From: Vibrio tapetis subsp. quintayensis
GTDB taxonomy: Bacteria; Pseudomonadota; Gammaproteobacteria; Enterobacterales; Vibrionaceae
Assembly (NCBI RefSeq): GCF_030409945.1
Contig: NZ_JAUFQV010000026.1
Location: forward strand, 310,001-374,000
Length of the DNA stretch: 64,000 nt
Direction of reading: 5' to 3'
The number at the start of each line of letters is the position of its first letter. Positions within the stretch are counted from its first letter, which is position 1. Under the pieces are notes generated by a model. The model was not told the DNA's origin. It made no database searches and saw only the letters and a program-made list of their open reading frames with translations. Positions 26,980 to 35,766 of this stretch are shown here, in pieces. Position numbers and translations under genes: made by a program.

Positions 26980-27882
26980 CTAAGTGTCATTTTTGTTGCT
27001 AATGAGCGTTTTAATTTTAGATATCAAGGTGTCATATCTAACAGGAAGTTGACGATTGCGCTTTCTAACAAGGTATAAATTTTCAGTTACGGTTTTGGCT
27101 GGGGTGTGAATGTGCAGTTTGTCTTTGTGTGGGAATAGATCTACAGCACTTTTCGGTAACACAGTAAAACCAACGCCCATAGAAATCGGCAGCAATATCT
27201 GACTAAGCTGGTTTATTTTACTAGTAATAGGTAGCTTTTCGACGTCGAGTTCTTGTAATGCTTTGTCGCCACACGAATCCAAATACAGAGTGAGGCAATG
27301 CTCAGCGTCTGGGTGGTGAATCAGCCCACATTCGGCCAAAGTTTCTTGTGTGATGGCCCTGCCTCTATATTGCTCAGGAAGAACCAAACAGAGTGTTTCC
27401 TGCCCAATTTCCTCAAAGCTAAATAAACTTGGTGTTGGGATGTGGGTGACAATACCAAGATCGATGCTTGAGTCTTGCAACGCCGTCAAAATGTTGTGGT
27501 TTGGCGCAACTTCTAGCTGAGTCATTAGCCCGGAATGCTGTTTTTGCAGCTTGATGAATTCGGGATAAAGCCGCAACGATAGTGCCCCTGAACATGAGAA
27601 CTTACAGGCACCTTTATGTGGGTCGTCGAACGCGAGCGTTTCGGTTAGCTTATTGGCGTGTACCTGTTGTTGTTTCGCGTAATCGTAAACTAACCTGCCA
27701 CGTTCTGTGAGCTCAACACTTTTCCCGTCGCGCTTTAGTAACTCATAACCACAGGCATGTTCCAGCTTTTTAATATGCTGACTAACGCCTGGTTGAGTCA
27801 TATAAAGGGAATCAGCCGTTTTGGTGAAATGGCCGATGTCAGCCAAGGTACAAAACGTCTTGAGCCAAAGTGGATTGAGCAT
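26980..27882 (-). CDS. LysR-family transcriptional regulator
   Basis: This 300-residue protein has a typical LysR winged helix (TFCTLADIGHFTKTADSLYM, then TQPGVSQHIKKLEHACGYEL) and a C-terminal effector-binding domain. It reads in the same direction as the VOC gene 84 bp downstream, so it could be co-transcribed with that gene. The effector is unknown. Confidence 0.9.
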   Translation of the reverse strand: MLNPLWLKTFCTLADIGHFTKTADSLYMTQPGVSQHIKKLEHACGYELLKRDGKSVELTERGRLVYDYAKQQQVHANKLTETLAFDDPHKGACKFSCSGALSLRLYPEFIKLQKQHSGLMTQLEVAPNHNILTALQDSSIDLGIVTHIPTPSLFSFEEIGQETLCLVLPEQYRGRAITQETLAECGLIHHPDAEHCLTLYLDSCGDKALQELDVEKLPITSKINQLSQILLPISMGVGFTVLPKSAVDLFPHKDKLHIHTPAKTVTENLYLVRKRNRQLPVRYDTLISKIKTLISNKNDT

Positions 27883-28055
27883 ATCTTATCGCGCCTGTTA
27901 TCTATTTGTTTCTATAGGAATAATATAGGTTACCCACAAAATATGTGAGTAACCTGAGTGTAACTGCTTTTATCAAACTTGGGCTAGAAATCTCGATCTG
28001 AGTGGGACAAAATGGTTGATCACCTATTTAGATGTAGCGTAAAGCTTCGGTGTCA

Positions 28056-28946
28056 TTAGGTTCTATGTTGTGAAACATACAATGTTAGCTGCTGCATTAT
28101 TTCTTGTAGCAAAGGGGATGATGCCAGAGCGTCAGGGTAGTAAAAAGATATTCCAACATCGAGCGAAGATGCCAGCTCTTTGATTGGTAATTGTTTCAGT
28201 TGTCCAGTTTCTACGTAATGTTCTGCCAAGCTGGTACTGAGCAGTGCCCAGCCATCTTTTTTCAATAACTCTACAAGGATATCGTTGTTACTCACCAACC
28301 TAAAATCGGGCGAAACTTGGAAGAAATGAGGCATGGCATTAAAGTGGTTTTCACTGATGTACTGCTTTTCTAATTGCAACTCTCCTAGCGACACGGTCGT
28401 GAGTTGGCAAAGAGGATGCGTAGGGTTAGCGTACAGAGCAAAAGCGCCACTACCTAAGTTAAGTGAGCTAATTAGGTAATCAGTTCGCTTGTCGTAGGTG
28501 TGTTGCATGATAGCCAAATGATGATTACTGCGTGCCAAAGTACTGAGTGCTTCGTCTCGATTTCTATGTAACCAATTGAGGCGAGTTTTAGGGTGTTTGT
28601 CTGCAACGTATTGCTCGATATGCACGATAAGAGAGCTCGGAACCAAGATATCGTGAAAAATATCGAGCTGGGTAACTTCTTGGCGGTATAAATTCAACAT
28701 ATGCACGTCGAGTTTTTCACTGTTGCGAACCAATAGGCTTGCTTGTTGATAGATGTTTTCAGCGTCACTAGAAGCGACAGCGGACTTGCCTTTGATAGAG
28801 AACAGTTGGATGGCGTAGCAGTCTTCAAGTAACTTGATTTGCTCTCGAATGGTTGTCCGGTCTTTATTCAGTTTTCTTGCTGCGCCGCTGTAGCTTCCTT
28901 CTTCGTAGGTCGCACAAAACGCAGCCAAGTGTTCATATGAAAACAT
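28056..28946 (-). CDS. LysR-family transcriptional regulator
   Basis: This 296-residue protein has the N-terminal winged helix (AAFCATYEEGSYSGAARKLN, then KDRTTIREQIKLLEDCYAIQ) and a diverged effector domain. The recognition helix has DRTTIREQ in place of the common QPALSRQI, so its DNA specificity is probably unusual. It is divergent from a 61-residue membrane peptide gene with 98 bp between starts. Confidence 0.88.
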   Translation of the reverse strand: MFSYEHLAAFCATYEEGSYSGAARKLNKDRTTIREQIKLLEDCYAIQLFSIKGKSAVASSDAENIYQQASLLVRNSEKLDVHMLNLYRQEVTQLDIFHDILVPSSLIVHIEQYVADKHPKTRLNWLHRNRDEALSTLARSNHHLAIMQHTYDKRTDYLISSLNLGSGAFALYANPTHPLCQLTTVSLGELQLEKQYISENHFNAMPHFFQVSPDFRLVSNNDILVELLKKDGWALLSTSLAEHYVETGQLKQLPIKELASSLDVGISFYYPDALASSPLLQEIMQQLTLYVSQHRT

Positions 28947-29044
28947 ACGCTCTCCAATGTTAATGAATCCCCCTCATTATGCATTATTTTGATTCGTTAT
29001 GGTCGGTTAAAATAAAACTGAAGTTAATGAGATGGAGGTGAATT

Positions 29045-29230
29045 ATGTTACGACTTATTGCCGGATGGGTACTGATTATCTTAGCGTTTTCGACCATTAT
29101 CGCTCTAGTGGTTGATCGCACACCTTACCTTCGTTGCCAAAGTGGCGTTGCTTCTCATGCCAGTATTGCGGACAGCAATGTATGCGCGGAGCCAAGTGAT
29201 TCATGGCATATTAATATCCAAAATCGTTAG
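29045..29230 (+). CDS. small single-pass membrane protein, unknown function
   Basis: This 61-residue frame has a near-ideal ribosome-binding site (GGAGGTGAATT before the ATG). It encodes one N-terminal transmembrane helix (LIAGWVLIILAFSTIIALVV) and a short polar tail with two cysteines. It has no recognised relatives. The strong Shine-Dalgarno and the sensible membrane topology argue that it is translated. It is divergent from a LysR gene. Confidence 0.55.
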   Translation: MLRLIAGWVLIILAFSTIIALVVDRTPYLRCQSGVASHASIADSNVCAEPSDSWHINIQNR

Positions 29231-29282
29231 TTTCGATCACAAAAAGGCACGCGACTATTCGCTGCCTTTATCGCATTCGAAG

Positions 29283-29951
29283 TTATTGTTCATTCCCCCA
29301 ATTCAATACCTGCCACTGGTTTTGATGGTTACACTGGGACAATTGTTTGCAAGGATTGACCAAATAAGCATGGTCGGCATAATTGCAAAGCGGCAAATCG
29401 TTGATGGAATCGGTATAGAAATGAACCTCAGTGAAACTTTGGTCTTGCGTGGCTAGCCATTGCTCTAACCTCGTGACTTTACCTTCACGGTAGCTAGGTG
29501 TGCCGATCATTTTTGATGAGTAACAGCCTTGATACTCGGCCAGATCAATGCCTATAGCATGTGAAATGCCCAGTTTTTTTGCCACCGCTTCAACGATAAA
29601 AGTCACAGAGGCTGATACCACCACCATTTCAACATTATTGCGCTTGAGTTGGCCGATGAGTGATGCGGCCTGCACAAAGACCTTGGGCAGAATGTATTGC
29701 TCGACACATTCTTCGACCAATATCGCCACATCTGAAGTGGGCAGAGCGGCGAGCGGCGCAATAGAAAACGCGAGATAGTCTTGCATATCCATCTCGCCTT
29801 TGGCATAGAGAGCCATTAGATGTTGATCTTGTTCTAAAAAATTCGGTTGAGTCGCAATGCCTTTTTCAACCAAAAATTCATTCCAAATCATGGCACAATC
29901 GCCATTAACCAAAGTTTCATCCATATCAAAGACATATAAAGGAATAGACAT
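29283..29951 (-). CDS. HAD-IB family phosphatase (SerB-like)
   Basis: This 222-residue protein has HAD motif I VFDMDETLVNGD (nucleophile Asp and acid/base Asp), motif II VVVSASVTFIV (Ser), the Lys in the region around YREGKVTRLEQWL, and motif III HFYTDSINDLPL. The helical C1 cap between motifs I and II places it in subclass IB with phosphoserine phosphatase and similar small-metabolite phosphatases. Substrate is unknown. It is the last ordinary gene before the T6SS locus. Confidence 0.88.
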   Translation of the reverse strand: MSIPLYVFDMDETLVNGDCAMIWNEFLVEKGIATQPNFLEQDQHLMALYAKGEMDMQDYLAFSIAPLAALPTSDVAILVEECVEQYILPKVFVQAASLIGQLKRNNVEMVVVSASVTFIVEAVAKKLGISHAIGIDLAEYQGCYSSKMIGTPSYREGKVTRLEQWLATQDQSFTEVHFYTDSINDLPLCNYADHAYLVNPCKQLSQCNHQNQWQVLNWGNEQ

Positions 29952-30391
29952 CGTGCGCTCTTGAGTTTGCTCATGTTAAAGCTGAAATATAGAGCAAGTT
30001 GATGTCAGTTTCATTTCAGAGTGGGCCGGCAATGGGTCTAAAACTTATTGATTAAAACAATCACAGTCAGTGTTATTTACCTAAGCATACAAGCACCACG
30101 GTGCCCGTGTTTATCTGATGCATGATTTCTCTAGTGATGCTTGGTGCTTTAGTCTTGTCTACTCCGAAAAGATTCCATGTGTGCATTTTTCGAAATAACC
30201 TTGAAAGAAGGCTTGAGCTCTGCCCTAACATGACTGAAAGGGCGACAGAACGAGTTTCACAAGGAGGGCAGTTACTAACAGGTAACAGCCTCCTTTTTTC
30301 TATGAATAGATAACTATTTCCGAAGCGATCTTTGATAATCGTTCGGTCTAAGTATGATAATTCAATCAGCTGACAAAGAGAGCTCATACGA
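29952..30391. other. intergenic region with a strong rightward terminator; possible small RNA
   Basis: No convincing protein gene is present. A hairpin terminator for rightward transcription lies at 30263-30299, although no rightward gene precedes it. A TG-T-TATTTA extended -10-like element at 30071-30079 could start a transcript of roughly 215 nt ending at that terminator. Promoter assignment is weak. Confidence 0.35.
30263..30299 (+). terminator. rho-independent terminator with no upstream rightward gene
   Basis: GGAGG-gca-GTTAC-taacag-GTAAC-ag-CCTCC is followed by six T residues, an interrupted 10-bp stem with a clean T-run. The orientation is rightward, opposite to the HAD and kinase genes around it. 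Confidence 0.6.
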
Positions 30392-32413
30392 CTAGCTGCG
30401 AACCTTACTGTTATCGACCTGTTTAAGCAGTGCATTGGCTTTTTTCATTGCGGCACGAGCCTGAGAAGCCTTGCGTTTCTTAAGCAGTATGTCGGAAAAC
30501 TCCAAGTATTTGTTCGCAGTGTCAAATCTTAAGGTCGTTAAATCTTGGAAGTCATTAGGAACCTTACTTGAAAACTGATCAATTTTGCTAACGAGCTCAT
30601 TTAGTTGTCTAACGGTTTTGGCTTTCTCTAACGAGGAAGTCAGGAGGCTCACTTCTTCACCATACAAAATTTTAGCTGCCTGATGTGGGTAGGCTATTGG
30701 TTTGCCCTTTTTAATTGAAATGTGATAGTGACTGAGTGAGCGGATGGCTTCTTCCAAGCTGTTGCTCTTATCTAACAGTGCTTTGTGTTTTTCTATATCT
30801 GAAAATAATACGTTTCCAACGGTGATTAATTCCGCTAGTGCGACGGTGTCTTGCTTTTGTAGTGCCTGTTCTAGGTTTGTGCCAAATAAATCACTTGAAA
30901 GTGATGATGGCGTAAAGTCATAGTCCGACTGAATAATATGCAAATCCTTATACAGCCTAAACACATTGTCTGTGTCGTTGTTTTGGGCATAGCGACCTTT
31001 TTCGAGGTGGGTATTAATCCTCTGTGCAATCGACGAGAGGGTGGAAAATTTACTTGATTGGATATCTGCAGCAATCAACTCTAACGAGTGAGAGTCGGGA
31101 TAATACCGTTTTGCCTCGGAAATCACACTTTCAATTGCGGAGTAGTTTGGGTACGTACTTGAACGGTCATTAAGAATTTCATCAATTTGTGTTTCGAATT
31201 GGCCAATGATCGATGATTTATGATGTCGAAGAAGGCCGTCTTCAATAACAGACGTTTCATGAACACTCATATCAATTAAATGAGTTACCTGTTCACTATC
31301 AGTATTGAGTTTGTTGTTTGTAAGCTCTATTTCTTGTTGTAGTGCGGTTACTTGATCTTGGTAATGGGTAACCTCCGCCTCTTTTTGTTGATAGCCTAAC
31401 GTTAGAAGCCCTCCTAAACTTAAGATTGCAGCAATAGAGGCGATAGCAGGAGCATGGTTTTTGTTAAGCTGAGTTTTAATCCTTGTTGCGGTGTCTTGTG
31501 GGATAGAAGAAGACAAATCTAAATGCTGATTAAGGGCTTTCCACTTTGTCGTGGGAATATTGGCGGGCTTGTTCGGTTTGATCCCTTCTTTTAGCGCAAT
31601 ATCGGCTTGTTTTCTGCTATAAGGATGCTTACAGGTGAGGAGCTCGTAAGTAATACAACAAAATGCGAATAGATCATCGGTTTGGGTTGGTTCGGAACCA
31701 TTGATAACATTAAGGGAAGCGTAGTTAGGCGTATAGCCTCCAACGACATCTGACGTATCGATACGTGCTGCCGCGTATTGATCTTGCTTAATCTTAAAGA
31801 CTTTCGATACGCCAAAATCAAAGATCTTAATCTGGCCATTCGAGGTAAGCATAATATTAGCTGGCTTCAGATCCGCATGAATAATATCTTGATTATGCGC
31901 GTATTCCAGCGCATCAAGCACTTGATTTAATAGAGATAGTGCTTTCGTAAATTGCAATCCGTTTGGGCGAGATCGTTGTATTACCTGCTCTAAAGTCTCG
32001 CCATCAAGATATTCCATTACCAAATAATAAATTTGCTGATCGACGCCAAAATCGAAAACTCGAATGATATTGGGATGGCTAAGTTTTTGGGTGTTTTGCG
32101 CTTCACGGATAAGCATTCGCGCTGTTTCAGGTTGGTTTACGTATTCTTTTTGCAAAATCTTTAGTGCGACAAAAGGAAACTCGGCGCCGGATGATTCTAA
32201 TACTCTATCCGTGGCTCGATAGACATCGCAAAGGCCACCATGACCGATAAGAGCATCAAGCTTGTAACGTCCTTTAACCATTGTTCCGATTAAGCCTTCA
32301 GCATCAGATTGTGGTTGTGTTGATGTCGGCTCTTCAGCCGACTCGATGAGTTGTGTGCGATCACCGTCTTTACTTTGTTTTGGCTCGGAAGGTGAGGTTT
32401 TATCTTTAGACAT
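30392..32413 (-). CDS. ppkA: T6SS-associated Ser/Thr protein kinase, PpkA-like
   Basis: From the ATG at 32413 (GGAG nine bases upstream) the protein has 673 residues; an upstream ATG at 32452 is weaker. The Hanks-type kinase domain (about residues 45-290) shows the Gly loop GHGGLCDVY, VALK (Lys85), HADLKPAN (catalytic Asp181, with Ala in place of the Arg of HRD) and DFG (199-201). One transmembrane helix follows (321-341). The rest is a long helical, likely periplasmic region with none of the formylglycine or vWFA domains of P. aeruginosa PpkA. It is divergent from the T6SS operon that encodes the FHA protein and PppA phosphatase. It therefore should switch T6SS assembly on by threonine phosphorylation. 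Confidence 0.88.
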   Translation of the reverse strand: MSKDKTSPSEPKQSKDGDRTQLIESAEEPTSTQPQSDAEGLIGTMVKGRYKLDALIGHGGLCDVYRATDRVLESSGAEFPFVALKILQKEYVNQPETARMLIREAQNTQKLSHPNIIRVFDFGVDQQIYYLVMEYLDGETLEQVIQRSRPNGLQFTKALSLLNQVLDALEYAHNQDIIHADLKPANIMLTSNGQIKIFDFGVSKVFKIKQDQYAAARIDTSDVVGGYTPNYASLNVINGSEPTQTDDLFAFCCITYELLTCKHPYSRKQADIALKEGIKPNKPANIPTTKWKALNQHLDLSSSIPQDTATRIKTQLNKNHAPAIASIAAILSLGGLLTLGYQQKEAEVTHYQDQVTALQQEIELTNNKLNTDSEQVTHLIDMSVHETSVIEDGLLRHHKSSIIGQFETQIDEILNDRSSTYPNYSAIESVISEAKRYYPDSHSLELIAADIQSSKFSTLSSIAQRINTHLEKGRYAQNNDTDNVFRLYKDLHIIQSDYDFTPSSLSSDLFGTNLEQALQKQDTVALAELITVGNVLFSDIEKHKALLDKSNSLEEAIRSLSHYHISIKKGKPIAYPHQAAKILYGEEVSLLTSSLEKAKTVRQLNELVSKIDQFSSKVPNDFQDLTTLRFDTANKYLEFSDILLKKRKASQARAAMKKANALLKQVDNSKVRS

Positions 32414-32628
32414 ATACTGAACTCCAGTTTGAATAGCAGCATGTTCAGACACTCTCGAAAACTAAACAATTAGCACGGATGAAATTTTCGGTATATATAA
32501 CATCAGATTGATAAAGCTTGAATATGGTGAGAGAAAACTTTGAAGTCCGCTGTATAAATTTGATTGATGAAATAAATATAATACTAATTTACTCGTAAAT
32601 TATTCATAGTGCAGCCTGATTTAGACGG

Positions 32629-32673
32629 ATTATTATTGTTAGTATTATTACTGATATGATTAACAATAATAAT
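32629..32673. promoter_or_regulatory. 13-bp perfect inverted repeat upstream of the T6SS operon
   Basis: ATTATTATTGTTA (32629-32641) and TAACAATAATAAT (32661-32673) are perfect inverted arms with a 19-bp spacer, ending 33 bp before the FHA gene start. The arms and spacing suit a dimeric or tetrameric regulator in the divergent ppkA/T6SS region, or a hairpin in the 5' leader. The binding protein is unknown. Confidence 0.5.
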
Positions 32674-32706
32674 TGAGCTAAGTGTTATTATAGTTCTGAG
32701 GTTTTA

Positions 32707-33933
32707 ATGAGTCTTTCACTTAAAGTAAATAGTTTTCATAAGTTCACGTCGGAAATGGAAAGTGAATTTGTAATTAGTGATGAAAACAACAAAAACACGG
32801 TCAGTTTTGGTCGTTCTGAGGCTTGTGATTGGCAATTCCCCGATCCTGAAAGAGTTATTTCCAATGTTCATGGTGAAATCATCCCTTTTGGTGGGGATTA
32901 TTTAATAAGAGATCTATCAACCAATGGGATATTTTTAAATAACTCAGTAACAGCATTAGGTTTAGGTAATGAAATTAAAATAAATGACAATGATGTTATT
33001 AATTTTGGTGACTATGAAGTCGTGGTGGAGATTAATAGTGGAAATACAACATTATTAACGGATAACGATGATAATAAAATCGTTTCAAATGAATCTCAAA
33101 ATGGATTTGGGGTTGATATTAATGTCCTTCTTTCTCAGGAACCCAATCATGAATCGATATTTGAGTCGAACCTAGGCCTTTCTGATGACTTTTTCGATTT
33201 AGAGTCAACGTCACCTGTCCGTCAATTTTCTGCTGAGCCATCGACAACAATGAGTCCTCCTGCACCTATCCATGAGGATAATCAATCTCAACGTCCAGAA
33301 CAAACCGCTCAATTAGCGCAAACCTCTCAATTAGCGGAAGGTAATGAGATGGCTGCATTCTTGAAGGGAATGGGGATATCCCCTCAAATGGTACCCGTCC
33401 ACGGCAAAGATGCGTGGTTTGAGATGTTAGGTTCGTCATTTACGCTGCTTTTGAGCGGTTTAATGGAAACGCTGCACCATAGGGCAGCGTTTAAGCAATC
33501 TAATCGGCTAAACCATACCGCGTTCCAGCGACATGAAAATAACCCTCTTAAGTTTTCTGCCAATGTCGAAGATGCTATACACAATTTATATAACCGAAAT
33601 TCAGCAAGTTTTCTGGGGCCGCTGCAATCAATAGAGGAAGCATTTGATGATATTGAAAAGCATGAAAAAGCACTCATGCACGGAGTCGAAGGTGCAGTTA
33701 GTGGTGTAATGAACCTTCTAGAACCAAGCTATATCACCAACCAAAATTTCAAAGTGGGCGTACTTGATAAGCTAATTCCAAATAACTCTGCAGTTAATTA
33801 CTGGAAACGCTATGAGAAAATATTTATTGAATTGAATAATGAAATCCAAGCAGGAAATAGTCCATTCTACTTGGAAGACTTTGCCAAATCTTACGAAGTG
33901 GCATTAAAGAAAGTTGAAAGGAGTACAAAATGA
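32707..33933 (+). CDS. tagH: T6SS FHA-domain protein (TagH/Fha-like)
   Basis: This 408-residue protein has an N-terminal FHA domain (about residues 20-110) with the phosphothreonine-binding pattern SFGRSEACDWQFPDPERVIS, NVHGEI and STNGIFLNN. After an acidic, low-complexity linker (about 130-215) comes a C-terminal TagH-type domain of about 185 residues. It is the likely target and reader of PpkA phosphorylation and recruits T6SS baseplate/membrane proteins. It is the first gene of the rightward T6SS operon and overlaps tssJ by 4 bp. The gene is more AT-rich than its downstream neighbours. Confidence 0.9.
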   Translation: MSLSLKVNSFHKFTSEMESEFVISDENNKNTVSFGRSEACDWQFPDPERVISNVHGEIIPFGGDYLIRDLSTNGIFLNNSVTALGLGNEIKINDNDVINFGDYEVVVEINSGNTTLLTDNDDNKIVSNESQNGFGVDINVLLSQEPNHESIFESNLGLSDDFFDLESTSPVRQFSAEPSTTMSPPAPIHEDNQSQRPEQTAQLAQTSQLAEGNEMAAFLKGMGISPQMVPVHGKDAWFEMLGSSFTLLLSGLMETLHHRAAFKQSNRLNHTAFQRHENNPLKFSANVEDAIHNLYNRNSASFLGPLQSIEEAFDDIEKHEKALMHGVEGAVSGVMNLLEPSYITNQNFKVGVLDKLIPNNSAVNYWKRYEKIFIELNNEIQAGNSPFYLEDFAKSYEVALKKVERSTK

Positions 33934-34385
33934 ACAAACAAAGTGTATTGTTAGCGCTTCTATTATTAACGTCTATTAGTGGTTGTACCGTCGCAAATTA
34001 TGTCGTGCCTGCTTATTCAACGTTAACCTTTGATGTGAGTAATAAAGCCAATCCTGATTTAAATGGTAGGCCGTCACCAGTGGTTATTTATGTCTATGAA
34101 TTGACATCAAATACGTTATTTGAAAATCAAGATTTCTTCTCATTATATGAGAATGCTGAAACTGTTCTAGGGCCAGATTTAGTGGCTAAAAAAGAATTTA
34201 CTTTTTCTCCGGGGGCGGTTGAAAAGTATGAGGTAAGTATGAGTCCAGAAGTGGAATATGTTGGTGTCGTCGCCGCATTCCGAGATATAGAAAATGCGAA
34301 TTGGCGAAAAATAATGCCGATTGATAAAACAGGTTATAAAGAACACAAAGTTATTATTGGCCAACTGTCTGTAGCCCTTAAGTAA
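33930..34385 (+). CDS. tssJ: T6SS outer-membrane lipoprotein TssJ
   Basis: This 151-residue protein has a lipoprotein signal with the lipobox I-S-G-C19. The mature beta-sandwich shows the TssJ pattern: N-terminal strand STLTFDVSNKANPDLNGRPS, PVVIYVYELTSNTLFENQDF and a late GVVAAFRDIENANWR. TssJ anchors the TssL-TssM membrane complex to the outer membrane. It overlaps the FHA gene by 4 bp and precedes tssK by 29 bp. Confidence 0.92.
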   Translation: MNKQSVLLALLLLTSISGCTVANYVVPAYSTLTFDVSNKANPDLNGRPSPVVIYVYELTSNTLFENQDFFSLYENAETVLGPDLVAKKEFTFSPGAVEKYEVSMSPEVEYVGVVAAFRDIENANWRKIMPIDKTGYKEHKVIIGQLSVALK

Positions 34386-34414
34386 TTCATTTTCTGACGT
34401 AGGTTATATTTTTC

Positions 34415-35740
34415 ATGAGCGAGTATTCTCCCATCGTATGGTGTGAGGGCATGTTTTTGCGCCCGCAGCACTTTCAGCAGCAAGAGCGTTCGATCAATTT
34501 TGAGTCCAAAGGGATTCAGCGTTTGTTGTCACCTTACCCTTGGGGAGTCGGTGCATTAAGTATTAATCAGGCCTTGCTAAAAGAAGGGCAAATTCAACTG
34601 GAACAATGTCAGGCGATCTTTCCTGACATGACCTTAATCGATATTCCAAATAAAGAGTTTGTCCCGGAATCAGTACTCGTTGGTAGTGAGATTACCGATA
34701 CCTATGTAGCACTGGTTATCCCGTTTGATCGTGTTACGGGACAGAATGTATCGACTTATGATGACGATCTCGTCACAAGGTATACCTATCAAGATCAGTC
34801 AGTGACTGACAACGTAACAGGGTTGGACGAAGAAGTTCTACAATTGGCTGCCTTACGTGTGCAAATCAAAATTACCAACGACAACTTGCCCGGTTACCTG
34901 TCAATTCGAATTGCACGAATTCGAGAGGTGACGGTTGAAGGCGAGATAATACTGGATGCGAGTTACATACCGCCGACACTTAATGCAAATGAAAACAAGA
35001 CGTTAAATAAGTATTTAGTTAACGTCGTTGCAATGATTAAAATTCGTGCTGATGCCGTTGCGCAGCGTTTAGGGCACGGGAAATCAGCGTCGGCTTCGAC
35101 GGTTGATTTCGTGATGTTACAAATGCTAAATCGCTATGAAACGACCTTACGTCAGTTAAGCAAAAGTGCCAACCTGCATCCTTTTGACCTTTCGACGTCT
35201 CTACTTGGCCTCATCGGAGAACTTGCTACTTTTTCAGCTAAAGATAAACGTCCGCCGAAGTTGTTGGAGTATCAACATACACAAATTAATGACGTGTTTC
35301 ATTCCTACCATCAAATATTGAGCCAATACCTTAGTGTGGTCCTTGAACAAACCGCGACGAAATTACCGTTAGATATTCGCCAGTACGGTATTCGTGTTAC
35401 GCCAATACCGGACAAAAAAATCCTATCTACCTGTCAATTTGTTATTGCTGTTAAAGCGGATATGGCAGGAGAGGAGTTGCGAACTCGGTTGCCAAGTCAA
35501 ATTAAATTGGGTCCCGTTGAGAATATACGTGACTTAATTAATAACCAGTTGCACGGCATTTCAATCTCGGCGCTGGCGGTTGTTCCACGTCAGTTGCCTT
35601 ATCAAACCGGTTATCACTATTTTGAAGTTAATAAGCAAGGCATGTATTGGCAGAGGCTTCTTGAAAGTGGCGGGCTGGCTATTCATTTATCGGGGAGTTA
35701 CCCAGGGCTAGGCATTGAACTGTGGACAATTAATCAGTAA
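34415..35740 (+). CDS. tssK: T6SS baseplate protein TssK
   Basis: This 441-residue protein opens with the TssK signature PIVWCEGMFLRPQHFQQQER and continues full length to GSYPGLGIELWTIN. TssK is a trimeric adaptor that joins the baseplate wedges (TssEFG) to the TssLM membrane complex. It resembles phage receptor-binding proteins. The length agrees with the family (about 445). Confidence 0.95.
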   Translation: MSEYSPIVWCEGMFLRPQHFQQQERSINFESKGIQRLLSPYPWGVGALSINQALLKEGQIQLEQCQAIFPDMTLIDIPNKEFVPESVLVGSEITDTYVALVIPFDRVTGQNVSTYDDDLVTRYTYQDQSVTDNVTGLDEEVLQLAALRVQIKITNDNLPGYLSIRIARIREVTVEGEIILDASYIPPTLNANENKTLNKYLVNVVAMIKIRADAVAQRLGHGKSASASTVDFVMLQMLNRYETTLRQLSKSANLHPFDLSTSLLGLIGELATFSAKDKRPPKLLEYQHTQINDVFHSYHQILSQYLSVVLEQTATKLPLDIRQYGIRVTPIPDKKILSTCQFVIAVKADMAGEELRTRLPSQIKLGPVENIRDLINNQLHGISISALAVVPRQLPYQTGYHYFEVNKQGMYWQRLLESGGLAIHLSGSYPGLGIELWTINQ

Positions 35741-35766
35741 CTGAATACACAAAGGAATACCGAATA

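Noticed and set aside
29112..29456. 114-codon rightward frame overlapping the small membrane protein and the HAD gene
   Set aside because: Most of it is antisense to the HAD phosphatase coding region, and it has no ribosome-binding site.
30073..30435. 120-codon leftward open frame after the kinase gene
   Set aside because: It overlaps the kinase 3' end, has no ribosome-binding site at its plausible starts, shows odd composition, and the region holds a rightward terminator. It looks like chance.
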